The notes beneath the pieces were generated by a model. It had not been told where the DNA came from, did no database searches, and saw only the letters and a list, made by a program, of their open reading frames with translations. Below are positions 28,432-37,223 of a stretch of DNA of 43,352 nt, in pieces. Numbering within the stretch: position 1 is the first letter of the stretch; each line of letters starts with the position of its first letter. This DNA comes from Massilia sp. (GTDB taxonomy: Bacteria; Pseudomonadota; Gammaproteobacteria; Burkholderiales; Burkholderiaceae_D), in contig JANYGW010000074.1 of the NCBI GenBank assembly GCA_025359245.1, positions 1 to 43,352 on the forward strand, written 5' to 3'. The position numbers and the translations under genes are program-made.

Positions 28432-29366
28432 GGAACCTCGGGTAGGGTAGTCAGGTCGCAAGCCTGCTTGGGGGTGGGAGACGGCGCGCGCACCGCCCAG
28501 GCCACGCTGGCCAGGCACAATAGCATGCCCAGCATTTCCACCGGGCCAGGGCGGTAGTTTTCCAGCTTGATCGACAGCAGCACCGAAATGACGGGCGTGA
28601 CGACGCCGATGTAGACCGCTTTTTGCGAGCCGATCCGGTTGATCAGCGTGAAGTAGGCGTTGAAGGCGATGACCGAGCCGAACATCGACAAATACACCAG
28701 CCCGGCCCAGTAGCGCGGCGCGCTGGGCAAGGTGAAGGCCTGGCCGCTGGCAAGCGCCCAGCAGGCGACCATGACGGTGCCCCACAACATCGACCAGGCC
28801 ATGGTCAGCATCAGGTTGGCCGAGTGTGCGCGCACCTTGCTCACCACCACGTTGCCGGCCGAACTGGAGATCGTGGCCGTCAGCGCCAGCCCCAGGCCGA
28901 GCAGGAAATGGCCGCTGCCGCCGCCCATGATGTCCTTCCACGCCACGGCGATCGCGTGGAAGAACAGCATGCTCACGCCGCTGATGGCGACCAGTCCGGC
29001 GGCCCAGGTGCGCCAGGCGATCGGGGTGCCGAAGGCGAGCCGGCTGCAGATCGGGTTCCAGAACACCATCAGCGCGAACAGCACCGCGACCAGCGCCGAG
29101 ACCAGGTAGCGTTCGGCGTTGTAGGTGCAGATGTACGACAGCGCGAACGAGAACAGGCCTTGCACCAACATCCAGCGCTGGGCCGGCCAGGGCAGGCGCA
29201 AACGGTCGCCGCGCGCCAGGCACAGCAGGAACAGCGTGGCCGAGGCCAGGCCGAAGCGGTAGACCACCGACACGGCCGGCGCGACCGCGTCCAGCTGCAA
29301 GGTGATGGCCCAGAAGGTCGAGCCCCAGATCAGGGCGGCAATGGCGAACAGGAGGGGAGAGGACAT
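28428..29366 (-). CDS. EamA/DMT-family transporter
   Basis: A 312-aa inner-membrane protein with ten predicted helices in two EamA repeats: the first opens LLFAIAALIWGSTFWAI, the second around LLGLGLALTATISSSAGNVV. The WGSTF and FGSVIAFNAYFTLINR signatures are typical of drug/metabolite exporters of the RhaT/EamA type. The substrate is unknown; linkage to an acetyltransferase suggests the pair handles one class of amine or amino acid. The ATG at 29366 is preferred because homology begins there, although only a weak GAG ribosome site is present; the frame stays open a further 57 bases upstream. Confidence 0.88.
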   Translation of the reverse strand: MSSPLLFAIAALIWGSTFWAITLQLDAVAPAVSVVYRFGLASATLFLLCLARGDRLRLPWPAQRWMLVQGLFSFALSYICTYNAERYLVSALVAVLFALMVFWNPICSRLAFGTPIAWRTWAAGLVAISGVSMLFFHAIAVAWKDIMGGGSGHFLLGLGLALTATISSSAGNVVVSKVRAHSANLMLTMAWSMLWGTVMVACWALASGQAFTLPSAPRYWAGLVYLSMFGSVIAFNAYFTLINRIGSQKAVYIGVVTPVISVLLSIKLENYRPGPVEMLGMLLCLASVAWAVRAPSPTPKQACDLTTLPEVP

Positions 29367-29522
29367 GCTCAAAAGTATACGGTGATTTGGCGTTTCCTGC
29401 CGGATAGCGCGGGAAAGCCACACAGCCGGCAGCGGCGCTTGAGCGGCGTCAAGGCGTGTAGGGACGCGCCGGGCGCCTCAGGGAAACGCAGTACGCTGGA
29501 CTTTCATCCCCGAGGAGCGACC

Positions 29523-29651
29523 ATGAAACCCTTGCTGCACTTGAAAACGGCAGTGTTGCTGCTCTACGTGGCGCTGTGCACGCAGGTGGTGCTCAACGCG
29601 TTCGAGGCCGATGCGCTCGCACCGGCGCTGCCGCTGGCGCTGGTCGAGTAG
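29523..29651 (+). CDS. Small hydrophobic peptide (42 aa)
   Basis: A short gene inferred from a strong GAGGAG ribosome site 6 bases before ATG and a single membrane-like segment (AVLLLYVALCTQVVLNAF) after a short basic start. It ends with an acidic-hydrophobic tail (FEADALAP...LALVE). It lies between the divergent EamA gene and the convergent DUF962 gene, 3 bases from the latter's stop. No family is recognised. It could be a small membrane protein, but transcription is unproven. Confidence 0.45.
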   Translation: MKPLLHLKTAVLLLYVALCTQVVLNAFEADALAPALPLALVE

Positions 29652-29654
29652 GCG

Positions 29655-30101
29655 CTACCAGGCCAGCCGGAGGCGGCGGTACAGGAAGCTGAGCACGAAC
29701 AGCGGTCCGATCAGCAAGAAGCGCAGGTCGTCCAGGAAGGACGGCTTCTTGCCTTCGATCTTGTGGCCGATGAACTGGCCGATCCAGGCCAGCACGAAGA
29801 TGGCGATCGACAGCGGCAGCACGGCCGGCTTGGGCATCAGGCTGAGCAGGCCGAGCATCAGGGCCGCCATCACCAGCATGCCGATCGCGAACGGCGGCGA
29901 GAGCCGGATGTAGTACACCAGCGCGGCGGCGGTGACGGCCAGCGCGGCCCACGGATGGAGCGCCCAGACGATGCCGAGCAGGCTGAAGACAATCACCGGC
30001 ACGCACACGAAATGGATGATTTCGTTGGTGTGGTTCAGGTGGCTTTCGCTGTATTTTTCCAGCAGGGTGTCGATGTCGCGCGGCGGTGCGGTGTGGTCCA
30101 T
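29655..30101 (-). CDS. DUF962/Mpo1-like membrane protein
   Basis: A 148-aa protein with four membrane helices and the family signature YSESHLNHTNEIIHFVCVP (around residues 18–36), followed later by WIGQFIGHKIEGKKPSFLDDLRFLLIGPLFV. The conserved histidines of these two segments are metal ligands in the yeast homologue Mpo1, an Fe(II)-dependent dioxygenase that shortens 2-hydroxy fatty acids. All key His residues are present here, so a related lipid oxidation role in the inner membrane is plausible but unproven. It appears monocistronic and is divergent from the glycosylase gene at 30192. Confidence 0.85.
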   Translation of the reverse strand: MDHTAPPRDIDTLLEKYSESHLNHTNEIIHFVCVPVIVFSLLGIVWALHPWAALAVTAAALVYYIRLSPPFAIGMLVMAALMLGLLSLMPKPAVLPLSIAIFVLAWIGQFIGHKIEGKKPSFLDDLRFLLIGPLFVLSFLYRRLRLAW

Positions 30102-30191
30102 GGGTCTGTTGTCTCCGGCCTGGTGAGTTTATTTTTATGCGTGCCGGACGATTCTACACCGGCGCGGCGGCGCGCCAGCTAGAATCGCCGC

Positions 30192-30683
30192 ATGCCTTCC
30201 CCATCCTCCTTGCTGACCGGCCTGGCGCCGGTGATCGACGCCCGCACCCGCATCCTGGTGCTGGGCAGCTTTCCTGGCGCCGCCTCGCTCGCGGCCCGGC
30301 AATACTATGCCCATCCGCGCAACCAGCTGTGGCCCATCCTGTCGGCGCTGACCGGCGAGGACCTGGCCGGCTTGCCGTACGGCGAACGCCTGCCCCGTTT
30401 GCTGGCGCATGGCTACGGCTTGTGGGATGTGCTGGGCGCGTGCGAACGCAGCGGCAGTCTGGATGCGGCGATCCGCCAGCCCGCCGCCAATGATTTCGCG
30501 CAGTTGCGGGCCCGGTGTCCGCAGCTGGAGACGGTCGCCTTCAATGGCCAGGCGTCCGCCAAGTTCGCCGCCCAATTTGGCGCGGCCGGCTACCGCACGC
30601 TGGTGCTGCCCTCGACCTCACCGGCCCACGCCGCGCTGTCGTTCGCGCAGAAGCTGGCGCACTGGCACGCGCTGACCACCTAG
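30192..30683 (+). CDS. DNA-deoxyinosine glycosylase (UDG family 6-like)
   Basis: A 163-aa protein of the uracil-DNA-glycosylase superfamily. The N-terminal active-site segment ILVLGSFPGAASLAARQYYAHPRNQLWP (about 21–48) and the C-terminal VLPSTSPAHA loop match the hypoxanthine-DNA glycosylase branch (family 6), which removes deaminated adenine from DNA. GLWDVLGACERSGSLD is also conserved. Length is typical. It probably works in base-excision repair in the cytosol. It overlaps by 4 bases the small gene encoded on the opposite strand. Mug-type mismatch activity is an alternative. Confidence 0.85.
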   Translation: MPSPSSLLTGLAPVIDARTRILVLGSFPGAASLAARQYYAHPRNQLWPILSALTGEDLAGLPYGERLPRLLAHGYGLWDVLGACERSGSLDAAIRQPAANDFAQLRARCPQLETVAFNGQASAKFAAQFGAAGYRTLVLPSTSPAHAALSFAQKLAHWHALTT

Positions 30684-30853
30684 CAACTGATCCGCAACAG
30701 TCCCGAGGTCAGCGCGATCACGATGCCCGCCAGGCAGCCGATCGCCAGTCCCAGGCCCGCCAGCAGCACTTTGATGACGATCCGTTCGAGCTTGTCGCGC
30801 GTGCTCGCAGCGCTGCCGTCGTCGCTGCCTGTGGCGCGCAGGACGGCGCTCAC
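30680..30853 (-). CDS. Small single-pass membrane protein (57 aa, GTG start)
   Basis: The frame starts with GTG at 30853, overlapping the TGA of the upstream DUF442 gene as GTGA, and ends with TAG at 30680. The product begins MSAVLRATGSDDGS, has a charged middle (RDKLERIVIK) and one long hydrophobic helix (VLLAGLGLAIGCLAGIVIAL), then a short tail ending RISC. Coupling to the upstream gene supports it being real. No family is recognised. It may be a membrane partner of the upstream phosphatase-like protein, which also has an N-terminal anchor. Confidence 0.55.
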   Translation of the reverse strand: MSAVLRATGSDDGSAASTRDKLERIVIKVLLAGLGLAIGCLAGIVIALTSGLLRISC

Positions 30854-31413
30854 TGCCTGGCCTCGGCCGGGGTGCGCAAGGCGATGCGCCGGGCCAGCTC
30901 GGCGCGCAAGTCTTGCGCCGACTGGCCGCCCGCCTTGACGGCGGCGATGATCTGGTCGGCGTCGCCGCCGCCGGGACGCGATGCCTGCACCAGGCCCCAG
31001 GTGCGCGCGGCGCGCCGCCCGCTGCGGCAGTACAGCAGCACCGGCGCCGGACTGGTGGCGAGCGCCCGGTCCAGCGCGCCGATCGCGCTGTCCGGAATAT
31101 CGCCGTGCGGGACCGGCACGTAGGCGAAGCGCATGCCGCTGCGCTGCACGGCGCTTTCCATGGCCGCCGCAGTGGGCTGGCCGTGCGCTTCGCCGTCGGG
31201 GCGCAAGTCGATGATGGTGGCGTAGCCGCGCGCCTTCAGGGCGGCCACCTGGTCCAGTTGCAGCTGGCCGGACACGGTGACGGTCTCGCTGAGGCGCTCG
31301 GCGCCGGCCGGCAGGCGCTGCTGCCAGCGGTCGTAGGCGGCGCTCGACACGACCAGGGTGATGCCGGCGACGACGGCGATGCCGAAGATGCGGCCATTGC
31401 TCAATGCGCTCAT
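30850..31413 (-). CDS. DUF442/beta-lactamase-hydrolase-like phosphatase, membrane anchored
   Basis: A 187-aa protein with an N-terminal anchor (IFGIAVVAGITLVVSSAAY) and a cysteine-phosphatase-like domain of the DUF442/TIGR01244 family: ETVTVSGQLQLDQVAALKARGYATIIDLRPDGE, YVPVPHG and the phosphate-binding loop LLYCRSGRRA (CX5R). Relatives linked to sulfide metabolism (Blh) act as regulators or phosphatases; substrates are poorly known. The fold probably faces the periplasm. ATG at 31413 is used, with only a weak ribosome site. It is coupled to the small membrane protein downstream by overlapping stop and start codons. Confidence 0.78.
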   Translation of the reverse strand: MSALSNGRIFGIAVVAGITLVVSSAAYDRWQQRLPAGAERLSETVTVSGQLQLDQVAALKARGYATIIDLRPDGEAHGQPTAAAMESAVQRSGMRFAYVPVPHGDIPDSAIGALDRALATSPAPVLLYCRSGRRAARTWGLVQASRPGGGDADQIIAAVKAGGQSAQDLRAELARRIALRTPAEARQ

Positions 31414-31568
31414 GGGGACAGGTGCTCGGTGGTGGATGGTGTAACGAGTGTAGCAGCGCACCAGCGGCCGAACGGGCGCAACGGCAAGGTTGATGGCGCT
31501 GCTACCTGGGGTAGCATCGCGCGCTACCGTCAGCGCATGCGCGGACCGGCGCCCCGCTGCCGCGTGCG

Positions 31569-32759
31569 TTAGAAGAGCCGCTTGTGCCCTGCGGCGCCTT
31601 GCGCGCGCAGGTAGTCCAGCTTGGCCGTATACAGGCGCGTGGTGCTGTCGCTGGTGCTGGTGTCGATGGCGCGCGCCATTTCGGTGTCGGCCGCGCGCGA
31701 TTCGCCCAGGCGCAGATGCGCGATCGCCATCCAGAAGTGGAACTCGTGATAGTACGGCGAGCGCTTGATCTCGCGCGCGAAGTAGGACTTGGCATCGCCA
31801 TAGCGGCCCTCGTTCATCGCCTTCATCCCCTTGTGGAAGTAGAAGAACGGCGGAGTCGGCTGCAGGTGCGCGAGGCGATCGGCCAGGTCCTTCGATTCGG
31901 CGGCCTTGCCCAGACCGGCCAGCACCTGCACCAGGTTGTGCATGACGATGGTGTCCTCGGGTTCGCGTTCGAGGGCGCGCCGGTACACGTGCTCGGCCAG
32001 TGCCGCGTTCCCATGGCGCTGGTAGACCACGCCCAGCGTATTGTAGGCGGCCAGGAAGGACGGGCTCTTGTCGACCGCCGCGCGCGCCCACCAGTAGGCG
32101 TTGTCGAGGTGGTTGGCGGCCAGTTCCTCGGCCGCCCGGTTGTTGAGGAACATGGCGGCGATGGTCTGCTCGTCGATCTGCCGGACGTTGTAGAGCGAGG
32201 CGTTCTCGGGCGGCACGAAGTCGATCGTCAGCGAATCGCCGGCGCGCGTGCGGGTGCCGGTGCTGTCGGTGCGCATCGGCAGGCTCAGGTTGACATGGGT
32301 GCTGGCCACGTAGATGTTGCCGGAGCGGCTCCATTGTTCATCGATCAGCACGGCCTGGAAGTGGATGTCCAGTCCGAGCGCCTTGGCGAAGGCTGCCGTC
32401 ATGATCACCAGCGACAGGCAGTTGCCCTTGCCGGCGGCGAAGGTGCCGGCCGCGTCGCGCGTGACGGCGGCATCGTATTCGAGCTGCAGGTCGCCTTTTT
32501 TATACAGCGCGTCGAACAGGCCTTGTTCGGGGCCGTTGCGGTGCAGCTGGGCGCGGAACGGCACGCTGTCCAGTTTGGCGCGCATGGACGCGCTGAGGGT
32601 GAACAGCTGGTCCGCGCCGATCGCCTGCGAGGGCGGGCCGAAGGTCGTATCGCTGTACAGGTCGGTGGTGGGAGGCGGCGGCGCCGGCGGGGCGGTGGCA
32701 CACCCGCTGGCCAGTAACACGGAGCCCAGCGCCAACAGCAGGCGGGTCGCGGTTTTCAT
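31569..32759 (-). CDS. Lipoprotein with transglutaminase-like and TPR domains
   Basis: A protein of about 396 aa with a lipobox (LLASGC, lipidated Cys near residue 20), so membrane anchored. The first half resembles a transglutaminase-like cysteine-protease fold: GKGNCLSLVIMTAAFAKALGLDIHFQAV supplies the Cys, with later His (STHVNLSL) and Asp (TIDFVPP) in order. The second half has at least four tetratricopeptide units (YNTLGVVYQRHGNAALAEHVYRRALE and others). Such proteins handle peptides or cell-envelope assembly; the substrate is unknown. GAGGAG precedes the ATG at 32759; an ATG 15 bases upstream is an alternative. It stands alone between the DUF442 and HDOD genes. Confidence 0.78.
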   Translation of the reverse strand: MKTATRLLLALGSVLLASGCATAPPAPPPPTTDLYSDTTFGPPSQAIGADQLFTLSASMRAKLDSVPFRAQLHRNGPEQGLFDALYKKGDLQLEYDAAVTRDAAGTFAAGKGNCLSLVIMTAAFAKALGLDIHFQAVLIDEQWSRSGNIYVASTHVNLSLPMRTDSTGTRTRAGDSLTIDFVPPENASLYNVRQIDEQTIAAMFLNNRAAEELAANHLDNAYWWARAAVDKSPSFLAAYNTLGVVYQRHGNAALAEHVYRRALEREPEDTIVMHNLVQVLAGLGKAAESKDLADRLAHLQPTPPFFYFHKGMKAMNEGRYGDAKSYFAREIKRSPYYHEFHFWMAIAHLRLGESRAADTEMARAIDTSTSDSTTRLYTAKLDYLRAQGAAGHKRLF

Positions 32760-32832
32760 GATGCGCCTCCTCAATCAATGCTTGAAGTATCTTCCTCGCC
32801 GATGGCAAAGTCAAAGAGGACTTGGGCGCGGC

Positions 32833-33696
32833 CTAATGTTCCGTATGGAAGCAGTCGTGCAGCTGGTCGAGCAGGTCGCTGGCCTCGTCGGGCGTCAGGC
32901 CCAGGTAGGCGCAGGCGCGCGCGCCGCCCTTGTGCCATTCGAGCGAGTCGCCCATGCCCTGGTACTGGGCGATCGCGCTTTCGGCCAGCAGCGACAGCGC
33001 CACCAGCGAGCGCACGGTGTCGGCGGTGGCGCCGTCTTCGAGCACGCTGTAGTCCTGATGGTGCAGGATGGCCCAGGTGACCTCGGTCGACAAGCCCCAG
33101 TTGCGCGCCAGCAGGCAGCCGATCGCCGCGTGGTTGGTGCTGTGGCGTTCATCTTCGAGCGCCGTCAGCGGCCGCTCGGCGTCGCCGGCCGCTTCGGCGA
33201 ACGTGGCGGCGTAATCGGGGAAGCGGTTCATCAGCAGCGGCACGCCGGTGTCGCAGAACAGGCCGAAGGTGTGGGCCACGTCCGGTTCGCCGATGCGCAG
33301 GGTGCGCGACAGGAACAGCATGGCTTGCGCGCGTCGGGTCGAGATGTCCCAGAAACTGGCCAGCGCCGCGTTGTCGGTGCCGATCGCCTGGCGCGCCAGC
33401 AGGCCCGTCATCAGCGCGGCGACCTGGTTGATGCCGAGGAAGAGGATGGCTTGTTCGATCGACTTGGCCTTGCGCTGGCCGCCATAGAACGAGGAATTGG
33501 CCAGCTTGAGCAGCGCGCCGGCCATGCCGACATCGCTGCCGATGATGCGCCCGATCGCCGCCGGGGACGGATCCTCGGACGCCAGTTCGCGCTGCAGGTC
33601 GGCCAGCAGGCTGGGACGGGGCGGTATCCGGATCGACTTGATCAGGGCCTCGACGGGGTCGGCATCCGATGTGGCGGATGCAGCTAGATTACTCAT
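32833..33696 (-). CDS. HDOD-domain signalling protein
   Basis: A 287-aa cytosolic protein dominated by an HDOD domain (about 20–225). IPPRPSLLADLQRELASEDPSPAAIGRIIGSDVGMAGALLKLANSSFYG is the hallmark N-terminal half, followed by IEQAILFLGINQVAALMTGLL and FWDISTRRAQAM. A degenerate His pattern (HHQDYS) appears later, but the HD metal pair is not intact, so catalysis is unlikely. HDOD proteins take part in chemotaxis-type and stress signalling. Start at 33696 by family length. The upstream region carries the tandem REP repeats. Confidence 0.88.
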   Translation of the reverse strand: MSNLAASATSDADPVEALIKSIRIPPRPSLLADLQRELASEDPSPAAIGRIIGSDVGMAGALLKLANSSFYGGQRKAKSIEQAILFLGINQVAALMTGLLARQAIGTDNAALASFWDISTRRAQAMLFLSRTLRIGEPDVAHTFGLFCDTGVPLLMNRFPDYAATFAEAAGDAERPLTALEDERHSTNHAAIGCLLARNWGLSTEVTWAILHHQDYSVLEDGATADTVRSLVALSLLAESAIAQYQGMGDSLEWHKGGARACAYLGLTPDEASDLLDQLHDCFHTEH

Positions 33697-33817
33697 GTGA
33701 CATCCAGGTTCGCAAATGGGTCGTGCAGGTATTAATATAATCCTTTTGTCGAAAAGTTGCATTATGGCATCGTCAACAATGGCAGGAAAAAAGGGCAAAA
33801 TGGTGGCCGGCGGGGCC

Positions 33818-33923
33818 CCGATTGGTCGTTTGGAAAATGTTTTTAAATTGAGGTCTGACCCCGGTGTTGCCCGATTGGTCGTTTGGGAAATGTTTTTTAA
33901 TTGAGGTCTGACCCCGGTGTTGC
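33818..33923. repeat. 53-bp tandem duplication containing REP units
   Basis: Two adjacent 53-base units (33818–33870 and 33871–33923) differ at only a few positions. Each reads CCGATTGGTCGTTTGG, then an AT-rich link, then ATTGAGGTCTGACCCCGGTG. The second half is the REP core seen at 14.5–15.4 and 26.6 kb. The two units fill most of the gap between the HDOD and mpg genes. Confidence 0.85.
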
Positions 33924-33945
33924 CGGTATTGAAAAAAGGGCAGGG

Positions 33946-34512
33946 ATGGAACAGTGTATTGCGGGCATCGATTTCGGGGCGCCGTCCGAGCAGGTGGCGC
34001 GGGCGCTGATCGGCACGCTGCTGCTGGTCGACGGCGTGGGCGGGCGCATCGTCGAGACCGAGGCGTATGACCGCATCGAACCGGCCTCGCACAGCTTCGC
34101 CGGCCCCACCGCGCGCAACGGCGTCATGTTCGGCGCGCCCGGCCATGCGTATGTCTACCTGTCGCACGGGATCCACTGGTGCCTCAATTTCGTGTGCCGC
34201 GAACCGGGCCACGGCGCCGGGGTGCTGATCCGCGCAATCGAGCCGTTGACCGGCGTGGCGCTGATGCAGCAGCGGCGCGGCGTCGAACCGCTGCGCCAGT
34301 TGTGCTCCGGACCGGGCAAGCTGGGCCAGGCGCTGGGGGTGAGCCGCGCGCTCAATGGCGCCAGCCTGGCGGCGCCGCCGTTCGCGCTGGCCGCCGGCGC
34401 CGGCCAGCCGCTGGTCGTGAGCGGCCCGCGCATCGGCATTTCGAAGGCGGTCGAGCTGCCGTGGCGCTTCGGCCTGGCCGCTTCGCCTTACCTCAGCCGG
34501 CCGTTTCGCTGA
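33946..34512 (+). CDS. 3-methyladenine DNA glycosylase (AAG/MPG family)
   Basis: A 188-aa monofunctional base-excision enzyme that removes alkylated and deaminated purines. [32 protein letters not shown] carries the catalytic Glu (Glu39 by analogy to the human ETEAY motif), followed by [28 protein letters not shown] and [12 protein letters not shown]. Length is normal. The ATG at 33946 with AAGGG upstream is chosen; the same frame continues upstream through the REP unit to a TTG at 33901, which would add residues encoded by repeat DNA and is not favoured. The 3' end overlaps the convergent chemotaxis gene by 20 bases. With ada and the deoxyinosine glycosylase, it is one of three alkylation or deamination repair genes here. 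Confidence 0.92.
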   Translation: MEQCIAGIDFGAPSEQVARALIGTLLLVDGVGGRIVETEAYDRIEPASHSFAGPTARNGVMFGAPGHAYVYLSHGIHWCLNFVCREPGHGAGVLIRAIEPLTGVALMQQRRGVEPLRQLCSGPGKLGQALGVSRALNGASLAAPPFALAAGAGQPLVVSGPRIGISKAVELPWRFGLAASPYLSRPFR

Positions 34513-36256
34513 CGTCGCGGGCGCCGCGCCGCGCCGGCTTGGGCGGTACCGGGCGGGCGGCTGGGCGCGCGCGCGCCGCCGGCACGCGCATCGGGCTGGC
34601 GCCGGCGCGCCGTTGCTGCGGTTCGCGGAAGACGGCGCCATCGGACCCTTCCAGGCCTTCATCGTCGTCTTCCTCCTGTTGCGCGCCCGCCCCGCCGGCA
34701 TGCAGCGGTGCGGCGTCGATCTTGAAGATCGAGACCGCCGTCGACAGGTTGACGGTCTGCTCGTTCAGGCTGCCGGCGGCGGCCGCCGCCTGTTCGACCA
34801 GCGCTGCATTTTGCTGCGTCATGTCGTCCATTTGCCCGACCGCGAGGTTGACTTCGGCGATGCCTTCGGCCTGCTCCGAGCTGGCCGCGCTGATGCGCTC
34901 GATGATGTCGTTGACCTGCTGGACCGAGGCGACGATGTCGCCCATGCTGCTGCCGGCCGCGTTGACCGAGGCGCTGCCGGCGTCGATGCTGGCCACCGAG
35001 GCCGCGATCAGGACCTTGATTTCCTTGGCCGCCGCCGCCGAGCGCTGCGCCAGCGTGCGCACTTCGGCCGCCACCACCGCGAAGCCGCGTCCCTGTTCGC
35101 CGGCGCGCGCCGCTTCGACCGCCGCGTTCAGGGCCAGGATATTGGTCTGGAACGAGATGCCGTCGATGACGCCGATGATTTCGACGATCTTGCGCGAGCT
35201 CGATTTGATCTGGTCCATGGTGGTGATGGCGCGCGCGACGGCCATGCCGCCTTCGGTGGCCAGCACCGCGGCGCTGGCGGCCAGCTCGTTGGCCAGGCGC
35301 GCGTTGCTGGCGTTTTCCTTGACCGCGCAGGTCAGCGTTTCCATGGCGCTGGCGGTTTCTTCGAGCGAACTGGCTTGCATCTCGGTGCGCGCCGACAGGT
35401 CCAGGTTGCCGCTGGCGATTTCGTGCGAGGCGGTGTCGATCGAGTGCACCGAGTTCAGGATGGTGCGCAAGGTGCCGTTCAAGTTGGCGATGGTCCGGTC
35501 CAGCGCGCGCGAGGTGTCGGCGATCTCGTCGCGCCCGGCGCTGACCGCGCCGCCGGTCAGGCTGCCGTGCGCCAGCGCGTCGACCACGCTGGCGATGCCG
35601 CGGATGTCGGCCAGCATGGCGCGCCGCACCAGCACCGTCACCAGCAGCGACAGCGCGATCGACAGCAGCACCAGGGCGGCCATGGTGATGACGAGGGTGT
35701 TGAATTCGGCGCGCGCGGCCTGGTAGGCGTTCACGCTGAGGCGCTTTTCCAGCGCCGACAGCTGTCCCAGGCTGGCATTGAGGGCGCCGAATTCCTGCTC
35801 CGCTTTCTGCATCGCCGAGGTGGCCAGTGACTGGTCCATCTGGGCCAGCTCGATGGTCTGCTTGACGCTCTTGCGGTAGGCCGCCAGGGCGCCGGCCGAG
35901 GCGTCGACCAGGGCCCGCTCGGCCGGGTCGGATACGCGCGCCAGTTCGTCGAGCTGGACGGCGAGGGCGGCGTGGCGGTTGCCGATCTCGGCGATCAGCG
36001 CGTCCAGGCGCGGCTTGGCGAAGCTGCCGCTGATCCAGGCCAGCAGCTGGTAGATGTTGGCGTGCGCGTGGTTGGCGTCGCCGGACACGTCGGCCGCCGC
36101 CTTGAGCCGTTCGGCGCGCACCAGCACCATGTTTTCGAGCGAGGCATTCTGCCTGACCATGCCGTAATAGGCGCCGCACGAGAGCAGCATCAGCAGCGCC
36201 AGCACCAGCCCGGGGGCCAGCAGCAGCTTCGGTCCGATTCGTAATTTGTTCAGCAT
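34493..36256 (-). CDS. Methyl-accepting chemotaxis protein
   Basis: A 587-aa chemoreceptor. TM1 (about 10–32) and TM2 (about 190–212) enclose a periplasmic four-helix-bundle-type sensor. A HAMP segment follows ([20 protein letters not shown]), then the long cytoplasmic coiled-coil with the highly conserved hairpin tip [41 protein letters not shown]. Methylation-type helices flank it ([13 protein letters not shown]). The C-terminal 75 residues are an unusual acidic then Pro/Arg-rich tail ([11 protein letters not shown]...[11 protein letters not shown]) without the NWETF receptor-tethering pentapeptide. It lies 56 bases downstream of two Cache-type genes on the same strand, probable partners. 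The ligand is unknown. Confidence 0.93.
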   Translation of the reverse strand: MLNKLRIGPKLLLAPGLVLALLMLLSCGAYYGMVRQNASLENMVLVRAERLKAAADVSGDANHAHANIYQLLAWISGSFAKPRLDALIAEIGNRHAALAVQLDELARVSDPAERALVDASAGALAAYRKSVKQTIELAQMDQSLATSAMQKAEQEFGALNASLGQLSALEKRLSVNAYQAARAEFNTLVITMAALVLLSIALSLLVTVLVRRAMLADIRGIASVVDALAHGSLTGGAVSAGRDEIADTSRALDRTIANLNGTLRTILNSVHSIDTASHEIASGNLDLSARTEMQASSLEETASAMETLTCAVKENASNARLANELAASAAVLATEGGMAVARAITTMDQIKSSSRKIVEIIGVIDGISFQTNILALNAAVEAARAGEQGRGFAVVAAEVRTLAQRSAAAAKEIKVLIAASVASIDAGSASVNAAGSSMGDIVASVQQVNDIIERISAASSEQAEGIAEVNLAVGQMDDMTQQNAALVEQAAAAAGSLNEQTVNLSTAVSIFKIDAAPLHAGGAGAQQEEDDDEGLEGSDGAVFREPQQRRAGASPMRVPAARARPAARPVPPKPARRGARDVSETAG

Positions 36257-36312
36257 GCTCGCTCCCGGCAGGTGATGAAAGGGCGGCGCGCGCCGCCATG
36301 GTGAAAGGCGTT

Positions 36313-36762
36313 CTATTGGCGGATCACCGCCTGCAGGACGACGTCGTCGACCCGCAGCACGTAGGTGGTCTTGATGCCGTTCTTGCCGCTGGCCAGATCG
36401 CGGTAGGGCGTGGTGATCCAGCCGTGGCCGGCGCGCCGGGCCATCTCGATCACCTGGCGCGGATAGGTGCTGCCCGCTTCCGGGTCGTCCCCGATCGGCT
36501 TTCCGGCCAGCGCAGGGTTGGCGGCGTCGGCCAGTACGATGCCGGTGTACAGGTCGCGCATGTCCATCGACAGCGCGCCCTGGTAGAACGCGGGGTCGTG
36601 CGCATGGATGCGCTTCATCAATTCTTCCTGGCCCTTGGCCTTGATCAGGGCCGCGCCCCGTTCGGCCATCGCGATGGCATCGCGTTCGGCGGTGTCGGCC
36701 GCGCAGGCGCCGCCGGCGGCGCTGGCGAGGTAGACGACGGCGGCGCTAAGGAGCAGTTTCAT
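36313..36762 (-). CDS. Periplasmic Cache-domain protein (second of tandem pair)
   Basis: A 149-aa exported protein: a signal peptide ([21 protein letters not shown]) and one Cache_2-like sensor fold. The pattern [56 protein letters not shown] and [16 protein letters not shown] parallels chemoreceptor-associated Cache proteins. It is a diverged paralogue of the next gene upstream (shared [20 protein letters not shown] and DVV near the C-terminus). Only 8 bases separate the two genes and 56 bases the following receptor gene, so all three are probably co-transcribed. A ligand-binding role feeding the receptor is inferred. Confidence 0.82.
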   Translation of the reverse strand: MKLLLSAAVVYLASAAGGACAADTAERDAIAMAERGAALIKAKGQEELMKRIHAHDPAFYQGALSMDMRDLYTGIVLADAANPALAGKPIGDDPEAGSTYPRQVIEMARRAGHGWITTPYRDLASGKNGIKTTYVLRVDDVVLQAVIRQ

Positions 36763-36770
36763 GACGCGCC

Positions 36771-37223
36771 CTATTTCCTGTAGATGCCGGCGATCAGCAC
36801 CACGTCGCCGGAACGCAGCACGTAGGCGGTCTTCGCTTCGATCTTGTTGTTCTCCGGGTTCTTGTACATGTAGTCGACCCAGCCCTTGCCGCTTTTCTTG
36901 GCGACGTCCATGATGTCGCGCCGGTACATCTTGCCGTTGGTGTCGGGCACGTCGTTGAGGTCCTTGCCGACGATCGACTGGTTGAACGGGTGGGCCAGGT
37001 TGATGCCGGTGCCGAAGTCGCGCATGTAGATGTACATCGAGCCCTGGACGAACTCGGGATCCTTGGCCGTGATCTTCTTGATCATCTCGTCCTTGCCGTG
37101 CGCCCTGGTATAGGCGGCGGCCCGTTCGGCCATCGCAATCGCGTCCTTTTCGCTCGGTTCCGGTGCGGCCAGGGCGGTGCCCATGGCCAGGCACAGCAGG
37201 GCGCCAGTCAGCAGTCGTTGCAT
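36771..37223 (-). CDS. Periplasmic Cache-domain protein (first of tandem pair)
   Basis: A 150-aa exported protein: signal peptide MQRLLTGALLCLAMGTALA, then a single Cache_2-like domain: [57 protein letters not shown] and MDVAKKSGKGWVDYMYKNPE. Such free-standing Cache proteins bind small carboxylates or similar ligands. The AGGAG ribosome site before 37223 decides the start over an upstream in-frame codon. It is the first of a same-strand set with its paralogue and the chemoreceptor. No promoter was recognised with confidence in the 287 bases upstream. Confidence 0.82.
   Translation of the reverse strand: MQRLLTGALLCLAMGTALAAPEPSEKDAIAMAERAAAYTRAHGKDEMIKKITAKDPEFVQGSMYIYMRDFGTGINLAHPFNQSIVGKDLNDVPDTNGKMYRRDIMDVAKKSGKGWVDYMYKNPENNKIEAKTAYVLRSGDVVLIAGIYRK

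Noticed and set aside
33818..33923. CRISPR-like repeat array
   Set aside because: Only two directly adjacent units without unique spacers; they carry the REP core.
33901..33945. TTG start for the 3-methyladenine glycosylase within the REP
   Set aside because: It would add 15 repeat-encoded residues not expected in the family; ATG 33946 has a ribosome site.
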